Assembly (NCBI GenBank): GCA_045637095.1
Contig: JAZTYX010000071.1
Location: forward strand, 1 to 12,868
DNA length: 12,868 bases
Reading direction: 5' to 3'
From: UMGS1649 sp045637095
Lineage (GTDB): Bacteria; Bacillota; Clostridia; TANB77; CAG-465
Notes under the pieces: generated by a model
Told to the model about the DNA's origin: nothing
Database searches by the model: none
What the model saw: the letters and a program-made list of their open reading frames with translations, nothing else
Shown here: positions 6,966 through 12,868 of the stretch, piece after piece
Numbering within the stretch: the first letter of the stretch is position 1
Layout: each line of letters starts with the position of its first letter
Position numbers and translations under genes: made by a program

Positions 6966-7163
6966 TTATGCATAAGGTAATAATTTCTTAACTGCTGACT
7001 TGTTTGCAGAATCTACATAAGATGCTCCTTTTAAAGCCATTTTTCTTTTAGAGCTCTTTCCTGTTAATTTGTGTGCTCTGTTTGCAGTTGTTTTTTTAAC
7101 TTTACCAGATTTTAATACTGATAATCTTTTGTTTGAACTACTGTGAGTTTTCATTTTAGGCAT
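6966..7163 (-). CDS. rpmI: 50S ribosomal protein L35
   Basis: L35 is a small basic protein of the large ribosomal subunit. The 65-residue sequence begins MPKMKTHSSSNKRL and ends in the conserved KKLLPYA, with Lys/Arg-rich segments between, all typical of the family. The usual THRGAAKR or THRAAAKR segment is THSSSNKR here, a mild divergence. A GGAGG site precedes the ATG, 15 bases after the infC stop. The infC-rpmI-rplT order is the standard arrangement. Confidence 0.96.
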   Translation of the reverse strand: MPKMKTHSSSNKRLSVLKSGKVKKTTANRAHKLTGKSSKRKMALKGASYVDSANKSAVKKLLPYA

Positions 7164-7178
7164 AATCTATTCCTCCTT

Positions 7179-7694
7179 TTATTTTTTGCTGTCTTTTGGT
7201 AACACTATTACATTTAAGAATTTGCCTTCTAGTTTTGGTTCTTTGTCTATTTGGCCTGCTTCAAGCATTGAAACAAATTTAAGAATTGTTTCTTTACCTT
7301 TTTCAATGAACCTAACTTCTCTTCCCTTAAACTTAAGTGAAACCTTAACTTTATCTCCATTCATTAGAAATTTATTAGCATTTTTTGCTTTAACTTCTAA
7401 GTCATGTACATCGATTGTTGCTGATAGTCTTATTTCTTTTATTTCAACTACCTTTTGGTTTTTCTTAGCTTCTTTTTCTTTTTTAGCCATTTCAAACTTG
7501 AACTTGCTATAATTTAGTATCTTACATACTGGTGGATTTCCGTTTGGTGCAACCATAACTAAATCCATATCTTCATCATAAGCTTTATCTATAGCTTCTG
7601 CTGTACTCATTCTTCCTAATCTTTCACCATTAGTTCCAATAACTTCAACTTCAGCTACTCTGATTTGTTCATTTATTAGAAAGTCTTGTTTAAT
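7179..7694 (-). CDS. infC: Translation initiation factor IF-3, AUU start
   Basis: IF-3 binds the 30S subunit, prevents premature joining of 50S and checks the start codon-initiator tRNA pairing. The 171-residue product shows the N-terminal domain (KQDFLINEQIRVAEVEVIG), the linker, and the family signature PPVCKILNYSKFKFE (about 60-74) followed by the C-terminal domain with KEIRLSATIDVHD. No in-frame ATG, GTG or TTG lies between the ribosome site and residue 30 or so. The start is therefore taken as ATT at 7692-7694, eight bases after GGAGGT (7703-7708); another ATT at 7698-7700 is too close to that site. An AUU start is well known for infC and lets IF-3 repress its own translation. The frame could be opened from ATG 7736, but that lies in the terminator loop of the leader. 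Confidence 0.93.
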   Translation of the reverse strand: MKQDFLINEQIRVAEVEVIGTNGERLGRMSTAEAIDKAYDEDMDLVMVAPNGNPPVCKILNYSKFKFEMAKKEKEAKKNQKVVEIKEIRLSATIDVHDLEVKAKNANKFLMNGDKVKVSLKFKGREVRFIEKGKETILKFVSMLEAGQIDKEPKLEGKFLNVIVLPKDSKK

Positions 7695-7836
7695 ATCAAT
7701 ACACCTCCATAAACAATAAAAAAAGATTGCAAGCATGCAATCTTCTCCTCTACAATTTATCCCAATATCTAAGATATTAAATTGTATACCCTGTTAAGAC
7801 AAAACCACAAGGTGAGAAGACTTCTTCTGCTTTACG
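7695..7836 (-). ncRNA. L20-type autoregulatory leader of the infC operon
   Basis: About 140 bases separate the predicted transcription start (near 7836) from infC and hold several ordered pairings on the minus strand: a small 5' hairpin (7815-7819 with 7824-7828), nested central stems (7751-7758 with 7779-7786, enclosing 7764-7769 with 7773-7778), and an intrinsic terminator just before the infC ribosome site. The 5' segment 7814-7822 can pair over nine positions (one G-T) with 7739-7747, which includes the first arm of the terminator, so the two states exclude each other. Position and design match the ribosomal protein L20 leader of Firmicutes, where excess L20 favours termination. The family assignment comes from context and structure read by eye. 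Confidence 0.75.
7716..7744 (-). terminator. Attenuator-type terminator in the infC leader
   Basis: A perfect 9-bp stem (7723-7731 with 7736-7744) with loop TGCT on the minus strand is followed by a T run. It stands between the promoter and the first gene, the place of a regulated terminator, and ends eight bases before the infC ribosome site. Confidence 0.85.
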
Positions 7837-7842
7837 GGTTAA

Positions 7843-7871
7843 ATTGTAACATAATTTTATTTGTTTGTCAA
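7843..7871 (-). promoter_or_regulatory. Strong sigma-A promoter of infC-rpmI-rplT-efp
   Basis: On the minus strand a perfect -35 TTGACA (7866-7871) is separated by 17 bases from a TACAAT -10 (7843-7848), which is preceded by TG one base upstream, an extended -10. This is the best promoter in the window, fitting the need for high expression of ribosomal proteins. Its -35 begins 17 bases after the stop of the upstream HELNH gene. Confidence 0.9.
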
Positions 7872-7888
7872 CATAATTATTATTAATA

Positions 7889-9289
7889 TTAAAATATTTC
7901 TTCTACTTCATTAGTTTTACTGTCCATATTCATACCATCTACCGCTATATTTTGTTCTGTTGACTCATAGTAATTAGTAATTTCTTCAAGGTTATTAATC
8001 TCTGATAATTTGGTCATTTGTGGTTCTACCATAGCAATAGGTTTTAACTGGACTGACTTTGCCACTGCCATTTTAGGAACATTTCTAGATTTAAATCTAT
8101 CCATTATTTTTCTAAAAATGCTTCTATCATCTATAGAATGATCTAGTAATAAGATTCTTCCTGATTTTTGGATATCTATTTTCTTAATCCCCTCATCTCC
8201 CCAGTCTGGCTGCACAAAAGGAGAATGTTTTTTACTATATTCAGGATGTCTTATTATTGTTCTTGCTTTTTCTAAAAACATTTCAGGTCCATTTAGTTCA
8301 CCTTGTTCTGCTTTTTCTTTAATTGTCTCTAGTTTTTCTTTATCCCCTCTAGATCCTATCATTAATCTTCTTGCTTTTTTAATTTCTTCTCCTTTTTCTT
8401 TACCTATATATGTTCTATATACACCTGATGTTAATATTAATCTATCTTGTACGCAAGATAATTTTTCCTGATTTTCACTTTTTATTTCATCTGCTAAAGT
8501 GCTTTCTTCTATTAATCTAGCACTTTCATCATATATAGCTTGAAATCTTTCTTCTGTTTTTCTATCTTTATTATTTTTGTTAACATATGTGTTTTCTGCA
8601 ATAACATCTATGTATTCTAACATTCTATCTTTTGTAAGACCAGTTCTCTTAGCCATAAACTCAGCAATTCCATCTACGTCTTTTCCATCAATAGCTTTCA
8701 AGAACTGGGTAGGAGTTGTATTTGATACTGTTACCAATGTTTCGAATAAGCATTCTACATCTGAATAGCAATGAAATCTACCAGGCGCTTTTAAACCTGA
8801 ATCTAAAGCTCTACCACCACTATTTCCTACTATAGCTGATGCTGCACCAATACCAACCTTCGCAGTTTCTTTCTCTGGTTCATTCTTTCCGATTAGTATT
8901 TGTGTTTCAGCTTCATTTATCATTTCATTTAACGTGGTGTATTTTCTTTTCTTCTCTTCTTTCCACTTTCTTGGCAATATATTTATTCTAGTTTTATCTG
9001 TATTCCACGCATGATTTAATTCGTGTATAAACGTTTCTTTATCTAAGCCATTAAGCCAAGTAGCTTCGGATACTGTTAATGTTTTAGCTTTTGGTTTATA
9101 ATATCCTTTCACTAAACCAGTTAATTTACTTGTTACAGTAACACTTCTTATATTTTCATACAAATGACTTACTTTTTTACTCAAAGTTTCTTCATCGTAT
9201 CCATATAACGATTGTTTTGCCTCTATGTATTGATCAACTAAAGTTTGTAATTCAGGTGGAAGTTCATCCATCTTAAATTTTTTATTCAT
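7889..9289 (-). CDS. Putative cytoplasmic zinc metallopeptidase with HELNH motif, unknown family
   Basis: I do not recognise this 466-residue protein. The clearest motif is FIHELNHAWNT with H89, E90 and H93, the HExxH pattern of zincin peptidases. About 33 residues later NEMINEAETQ (121-130) places Glu126 or Glu128 where gluzincins such as thermolysin carry the third zinc ligand in an NExxxD/E-type helix. No signal peptide or membrane segment is visible, so it is probably cytosolic. The middle (about 220-350) is rich in charged, helix-prone residues. After a segment with SGRILLLDHSIDDRS (about 376-390), the C-terminus (about 405-466) looks disordered. I start at ATG 9289, seven bases behind AGAGGG (9297-9302); a longer TTG frame to 9337 runs into the uppS terminator. 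It is flanked by that terminator and the infC promoter, so it seems to be a single-gene unit. It could be a host-interaction or stress protease, but nothing here shows its substrate. Confidence 0.7.
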   Translation of the reverse strand: MNKKFKMDELPPELQTLVDQYIEAKQSLYGYDEETLSKKVSHLYENIRSVTVTSKLTGLVKGYYKPKAKTLTVSEATWLNGLDKETFIHELNHAWNTDKTRINILPRKWKEEKKRKYTTLNEMINEAETQILIGKNEPEKETAKVGIGAASAIVGNSGGRALDSGLKAPGRFHCYSDVECLFETLVTVSNTTPTQFLKAIDGKDVDGIAEFMAKRTGLTKDRMLEYIDVIAENTYVNKNNKDRKTEERFQAIYDESARLIEESTLADEIKSENQEKLSCVQDRLILTSGVYRTYIGKEKGEEIKKARRLMIGSRGDKEKLETIKEKAEQGELNGPEMFLEKARTIIRHPEYSKKHSPFVQPDWGDEGIKKIDIQKSGRILLLDHSIDDRSIFRKIMDRFKSRNVPKMAVAKSVQLKPIAMVEPQMTKLSEINNLEEITNYYESTEQNIAVDGMNMDSKTNEVEEIF

Positions 9290-9327
9290 AAAATTTCCCT
9301 CTATCTTTTTTATATTACAAAACGCAC

Positions 9328-9361
9328 AAAAAAGCAAATAGTTAATTAAAACTATCTGCTT
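9328..9361 (-). terminator. Intrinsic terminator behind uppS
   Basis: A 12-bp stem with one wobble (9332-9343 with 9350-9361), six-base loop, and six T on the minus strand, starting nine bases after the uppS stop. It separates the recF-gyrB-uppS group from the HELNH gene. Confidence 0.87.
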
Positions 9362-9369
9362 AGTTTATA

Positions 9370-10092
9370 TTATTTACTGTTTCCACCAAATCTTCTATTT
9401 CTTTTAGCGTATTCTATTATTGCTTTCTCCATTTCTTGCTCATTAAAGTCTGGCCAATGCTTTTCTGTAAAATAAAATTCTGAATAAGATAATTGCCATG
9501 GTAAGAAATTACTTGTTCTTAGTTCATAACTAGTTCTTATCATTAAGTCTGGATCAGGCTCACCTGCAGTATATAACATATTAGATATAGTGTCTTCGTT
9601 AATATCTTCTACATTTAGCTTTCCTGCTTTAACTAATGTTGCAATTTCTTTAGTTGCATGTACTAGTTCTGCTCTACCACCATAATTAAAAGCAATGTTT
9701 AATGTAAGACCTGTATTGTTTTTAGTTTTTTCAACTATTTTTTCAATTCCAGCTGCTACATCCTTAGGAATATTATCTTTTTCTCCTATTACTTTTATTC
9801 TGATGTTATCAAAATCTTTATTCTCTATCATTTTTGCAAGACGAGTTCTTAAAAGCATCATAAGTGCTGCTACTTCATCTTTACTTCTTTTCCAGTTTTC
9901 TGTGGAAAAAGCATACACTGTCATGTATCTTACTCCAATCTTGTTTAAATATATAGCTATTTTTTCAAGATTGTCTGCTCCAGCTGTATGCCCATCTAAA
10001 GTTGTTAATTTTTTAGCTTTTGCCCATCTTCTATTGCCATCCATAATGATGGCAATATGTGAAGGCAACATTTCTTTATTAAGTTCTTCCAT
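9370..10092 (-). CDS. uppS: Undecaprenyl diphosphate synthase
   Basis: UppS is a cytosolic cis-prenyltransferase that adds eight isoprene units to farnesyl diphosphate to make the lipid carrier for peptidoglycan and other wall polymers. At 240 residues it has normal length. Visible are the signature MDGNRRWAK with catalytic Asp18 (17-25), the FSTENWKRS motif (62-70), FNYGGRAEL (135-143) and the C-terminal phosphate-binding and metal region PDLMIRTSYELRTSNFLPWQ (181-200), ending with YSEFYFTEKHWPDF. The usual RTSGE is RTSYE here, so Tyr189 replaces a glycine. An AAGGAG site (10099-10104) lies six bases before the ATG. It starts 29 bases behind gyrB and is probably cotranscribed with it. The common neighbours frr and cdsA are absent from this side. 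Confidence 0.95.
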   Translation of the reverse strand: MEELNKEMLPSHIAIIMDGNRRWAKAKKLTTLDGHTAGADNLEKIAIYLNKIGVRYMTVYAFSTENWKRSKDEVAALMMLLRTRLAKMIENKDFDNIRIKVIGEKDNIPKDVAAGIEKIVEKTKNNTGLTLNIAFNYGGRAELVHATKEIATLVKAGKLNVEDINEDTISNMLYTAGEPDPDLMIRTSYELRTSNFLPWQLSYSEFYFTEKHWPDFNEQEMEKAIIEYAKRNRRFGGNSK

Positions 10093-10121
10093 TTATACTC
10101 CTTAGGTATATTAATATAACA

Positions 10122-12038
10122 TTATATATCTAGGTTAGTTACATATTTAGCATTTTCTTCAATGAATATTCTTCTTGGTTCAACATCTTCACCCATAAGA
10201 ACTGTAAATATTTCATCTGCTTTAACAGCATCTTCCATAGTTATTCTTACTAAAGTTCTCTTTTCTGGGTTCATTGTTGTTTCCCATAATTGCTCAGAGC
10301 TCATTTCTCCAAGACCTTTATATCTTTGAATACTTACGCTATCTCTTTTTATACCTTTTTCTTCTAATCTCTTAAATTCTTCTTCTAATGCATGTTCATT
10401 GTAGCAGTAGATATCATCCATTCCTTTTTTAGAAAGTTTGAATAATGGAGGACATGCTGCATAAACTTTACCATTTTCTATAAGTGGTCTCATATATCTA
10501 AAGAAGAATGTTAATAACAATGTTCTAATGTGCGCACCGTCAACGTCGGCATCGGCCATTAGTATTATTTTATCATATCTTATTTTTTCTATATTAAAGT
10601 CATTTCCAATACCAGCACCAACAGCAGTAATAACTGGATTTAATTTTTCATTTCCATATATTTTATCTGCTCTTGTTTTTTCAACGTTAATCATTTTACC
10701 CCAAAGTGGAAGTATTGCTTGGAATTTTCTATCTCTTCCTTGCTTAGCACTACCACCCGCAGAGTCTCCCTCGACGATGTATATTTCACATTCAGCAGGG
10801 TTTTTACTTGTACAGTCTGCAAGTTTACCTGGTAATGTAGTAGATTCTAATACACTTTTTCTTCTTACTAATTCTCTTGCTTTTCTAGCAGCTTCTCTTG
10901 CACGAGATGCAGACAATGCTTTATCTAGAATTGCTTTTGCTTCCTTAGGATGTTCTTCTAAGTATGATGCAAGCTTATCATTCATCATAGAGTTTACTAT
11001 ACCTAGAACTTCGCTGTTACCAAGTTTTGTCTTAGTTTGTCCTTCAAATTCTGGTTCTCTTACTCTAACGCTTACGATTGCTCCTATACCTTCACGGATA
11101 TCATCACCTTGTAAGTTGGCATCTTTTTCTTTTAGAATATTAAATTTTCTTCCATAATCATTAAATACTTTTGTAAGACCTCTCTTAAATGCATCTAAGT
11201 GAGTTCCACCTTCAATTGTATTAATGTTATTAACGAAAGATAATATATTTTCACTGTATGAAGTTGTATATTGAAGTGCTACTTCAACTTCAACTTCTCC
11301 CTCACCTTTAGATTCTAAATATATTGGTGGACAAACAAGTTCTTTATTCTTGTTTATATATTCTACGAAAGAAATTACTCCACCTTCGTAATAGAATACT
11401 TTTTCTTTGTATTCTGGATCACGTTTATCATCTAAAGTAATTTTAAGACCTTTGTTTAAGAATGCCATTTCTCTAAATCTTGTTTCTAGAGTTTCTGCAT
11501 TATATACAGTATGTTCAAATATCTCAGGATCTGGTTTGAATATAACTTTTGTTCCACGTTTCTTTTCATCTCTTACTTTGTGAAGTTTTTCAGTAACCTT
11601 ACCTCTTTTGAAAGATATTTCATAAGCACCATCACCATTACAAGCTTCAACTGTTACTTTTTCAGATAATGCGTTAACAACAGATGCACCAACACCGTGA
11701 AGACCACCAGATACCTTGTATCCTTCTCCACCGAATTTACCACCTGCGTGAAGTATTGTATAAACAACTTCAATAGCTGGGATTCCTAGTTTTGGGTGCA
11801 TACCTAAAGGTATACCACGTCCGTTATCTTTAACCATAATGCTGTTATCTTCTAATATAGCAACATTAATTTCATTACAATATCCTGCTAAAGCTTCATC
11901 GACAGCGTTATCTACTATTTCATATACAAGGTGATGTAATCCTCTTTCAGAAGTACTACCTATGTACATACCTGGTCTTTTTCTAACTGCTTCTAATCCT
12001 TCAAGGACTTGTATTTGACTCTCATCATATTCTGCCAT
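10122..12038 (-). CDS. gyrB: DNA gyrase subunit B
   Basis: GyrB supplies the ATPase and part of the cleavage centre of DNA gyrase, which introduces negative supercoils. The 638-residue protein has the GHKL ATPase domain (Glu40 and Asn44 in EIVDNAVDEA; DNGRGIP at 71-77; GGLHGVGAS at 111-119), the transducer domain with the ATP-contacting lysine in QTKTKLG (Lys336), the TOPRIM domain with EGDSAGGS (423-430) and DADVDGAH (496-503), and the C-terminal tail with QRYKGLGEM (571-579) and QLWETTMNP (583-591). That last motif favours GyrB over ParE, as does linkage to recF. AGGGGT (12045-12050) lies six bases before the ATG. gyrA, often next in line, is replaced by uppS. Confidence 0.97.
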   Translation of the reverse strand: MAEYDESQIQVLEGLEAVRKRPGMYIGSTSERGLHHLVYEIVDNAVDEALAGYCNEINVAILEDNSIMVKDNGRGIPLGMHPKLGIPAIEVVYTILHAGGKFGGEGYKVSGGLHGVGASVVNALSEKVTVEACNGDGAYEISFKRGKVTEKLHKVRDEKKRGTKVIFKPDPEIFEHTVYNAETLETRFREMAFLNKGLKITLDDKRDPEYKEKVFYYEGGVISFVEYINKNKELVCPPIYLESKGEGEVEVEVALQYTTSYSENILSFVNNINTIEGGTHLDAFKRGLTKVFNDYGRKFNILKEKDANLQGDDIREGIGAIVSVRVREPEFEGQTKTKLGNSEVLGIVNSMMNDKLASYLEEHPKEAKAILDKALSASRAREAARKARELVRRKSVLESTTLPGKLADCTSKNPAECEIYIVEGDSAGGSAKQGRDRKFQAILPLWGKMINVEKTRADKIYGNEKLNPVITAVGAGIGNDFNIEKIRYDKIILMADADVDGAHIRTLLLTFFFRYMRPLIENGKVYAACPPLFKLSKKGMDDIYCYNEHALEEEFKRLEEKGIKRDSVSIQRYKGLGEMSSEQLWETTMNPEKRTLVRITMEDAVKADEIFTVLMGEDVEPRRIFIEENAKYVTNLDI

Positions 12039-12061
12039 TTTTCTACCCCTTATCTTTTAAT

Positions 12062-12265
12062 TTATTTACCTAAAACTTTTACAAGCTTTTCTATTTTTTC
12101 TATTAATGTACATCTACAACATGCAGAAATACATACTGATTGTGAATCATCACAACATGAACAGCAATCTGTTCCAACTGTTATTTTATATGTTACATTA
12201 AATAGTAAAAATAACGATACTACTATTACTAATACTATTAATAATACTTTTAACAATTTTTTCAT
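12062..12265 (-). CDS. Small cysteine-rich single-pass membrane or exported protein
   Basis: A 67-residue protein of unknown function. Residues 1-24 are two lysines followed by a leucine/valine-rich helix (MKKLLKVLLIVLVIVVSLFL), either a membrane anchor or an uncleaved signal sequence. Residues 33-52 hold eight cysteines in DCCSCCDD, SVC, ACC and RC, and the tail is basic (IEKIEKLVKVLGK). Cysteine spacing could fit metal binding or disulfides outside the membrane, but no family is recognised. It lies six bases behind the 83-residue neighbour, whose last codons provide an AGAGGA stretch as a distant ribosome site, and 23 bases before gyrB. The hydrophobic-cysteine layout and tight operon position support a real gene; the small size keeps confidence moderate. 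Confidence 0.6.
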   Translation of the reverse strand: MKKLLKVLLIVLVIVVSLFLLFNVTYKITVGTDCCSCCDDSQSVCISACCRCTLIEKIEKLVKVLGK

Positions 12266-12270
12266 ATTTT

Positions 12271-12522
12271 TTATTTTCCTCTTAAAACGAGTATTGTTCT
12301 TTGCCAGATTGTTAAATCTTCATCTGAACAACCACAAGGGAATTCTACAATCATACCCTTTGGGATATCTCCACAACACTCATAACTTCTAATTTTATAA
12401 TTTTCTTTATTAAAACTAAAAATTATATTGGTTACTATTATTATTAAAAGTAACATTGCTACTATTATAACTGGAATTAAAATAAGTTTTTTACTTATTT
12501 TCTTCTTTTTTTCTATTTCCAT
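12271..12522 (-). CDS. Small single-pass membrane protein with CC and CGC motifs
   Basis: An 83-residue protein of unknown function. A lysine-rich start (MEIEKKKKISKK) precedes a strong membrane helix (about 13-35), followed by an external segment with YECCGDIPKGM (about 47-57) and FPCGCSDED (about 61-69), four cysteines in all, and the end TIWQRTILVLRGK. The lysines before the helix favour an outside location for the cysteine part. A GGTGA site (12527-12531) lies four bases before the ATG. It follows recF after 24 bases and precedes the related-looking 67-residue protein, so it belongs to the recF-gyrB transcript. In many Firmicutes a small gene (remB/yaaB) stands between recF and gyrB, but this protein does not resemble it. 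Confidence 0.65.
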   Translation of the reverse strand: MEIEKKKKISKKLILIPVIIVAMLLLIIIVTNIIFSFNKENYKIRSYECCGDIPKGMIVEFPCGCSDEDLTIWQRTILVLRGK

Positions 12523-12546
12523 ATAATCACCGAGGACATTCTATCA

Positions 12547-12868
12547 TTAATTTTTTATTTTTTCAACTGTTCCATTTTTAACTTTGAAAATTGTCTTATC
12601 TTCTATTTTTTCTATACTATCTATTTCAGTAGTAGTTATAAACACTTGATAATCTTTCAAATATTCTATTAAATAATTTATTCTTCCTTTATCTAATTCT
12701 GAAAAAACATCATCTAATAATATTAGTGGAGTTGTTTCCTTTATCTCCTTTAATATTTCAAATTCTGCGAGTTTCAAACTAAGTAACGCAGTTCTATTTT
12801 GTCCCTGCGAACCAAATTTATTAACTTCTTTTTCATTTACAAGAATTAAGAAATCATCGTGAGCTATA
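12547..12868 (-). CDS. recF: DNA replication and repair protein RecF, C-terminal part
   Basis: RecF is an SMC-like ATPase that loads RecA at gaps in single-stranded DNA together with RecO and RecR. Only the last 106 codons are present; the gene continues beyond the right edge, and the frame is open from base 12867 inward. The fragment shows the motif IAHDDF (family PHRDD), the ABC signature region FGSQGQNRTALLSLKLAE, Walker B LILLDDVFSELD, the D-loop that follows it, and FITTTE, the switch segment. An ATG at 12777 is inside the gene and is not its start. Position upstream of gyrB matches the dnaA-dnaN-recF-gyrB region near the replication origin. Confidence 0.93.
   Translation of the reverse strand, partial: IAHDDFLILVNEKEVNKFGSQGQNRTALLSLKLAEFEILKEIKETTPLILLDDVFSELDKGRINYLIEYLKDYQVFITTTEIDSIEKIEDKTIFKVKNGTVEKIKN

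Noticed and set aside
7695..7736. IF-3 starting at ATG 7736
   Set aside because: That ATG is in the loop of the leader terminator, no ribosome site precedes it, and the added residues do not resemble IF-3.
9303..9341. TTGCTT-17-TATAAA as promoter for the HELNH gene
   Set aside because: The -35 matches only three positions and is part of the uppS terminator arm. It may be the true promoter but cannot be supported from the sequence alone.
1..12868. tRNA, rRNA, CRISPR array, insertion sequence or prophage signals
   Set aside because: No cloverleaf-like sequence, regular spaced repeats, transposase or terminal inverted repeats were seen on either strand; the inverted repeats found are all accounted for as terminators or leader stems.

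Overview
This window is an AT-rich stretch from a spore-forming Firmicute, most likely an uncultured member of the Clostridia. Low GC, almost exclusive TAA stops (14 TAA and 1 TAG among 15 inferred gene ends), Gram-positive Shine-Dalgarno (SD) sites and the spore genes spoIVFA, spoIVFB and spoIIGA next to ftsA-ftsZ all point that way. Every supported gene lies on the minus strand, so the biological order runs from right to left. Nothing convincing is encoded on the plus strand, and no stretch longer than 300 bases lacks a gene.

Region by region, in transcription order: (1) 12868-9370 is a replication and wall cluster: the 3' end of recF, two very small membrane-anchored cysteine-containing proteins of unknown function, gyrB, and uppS (undecaprenyl diphosphate synthase), closed by an intrinsic terminator. 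(2) 9289-7889 is an unrecognised 466-residue protein with an HELNH zinc-peptidase motif and no export signal. (3) 7871-5950 is the translation operon infC-rpmI-rplT-efp. It has a near-consensus promoter, a leader of about 140 nt with competing terminator and antiterminator pairings (an L20-type autoregulatory leader), an AUU start on infC, and a terminator after efp. (4) 5912-4424 is miaB with its own extended -10 promoter and terminator. (5) 4413-2846 is the spoIVFA-spoIVFB pair of the sigma-K processing machinery. spoIVFA is interrupted by one in-frame TGA, and its SD directly abuts the terminator behind miaB. (6) 2780-239 is ftsA-ftsZ with a sigma-A promoter and a terminator. (7) 148-1 is the start of spoIIGA, the pro-sigma-E protease gene, which runs off the window.

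Together the window mixes housekeeping functions (replication, translation, cell division, lipid carrier synthesis) with two spore-development proteases beside the division genes. Most genes are ordinary members of known families. The points most worth a second look are the single UGA codon splitting spoIVFA, the HELNH protein, the twin small cysteine-containing membrane proteins between recF and gyrB, and the switch-like infC leader.
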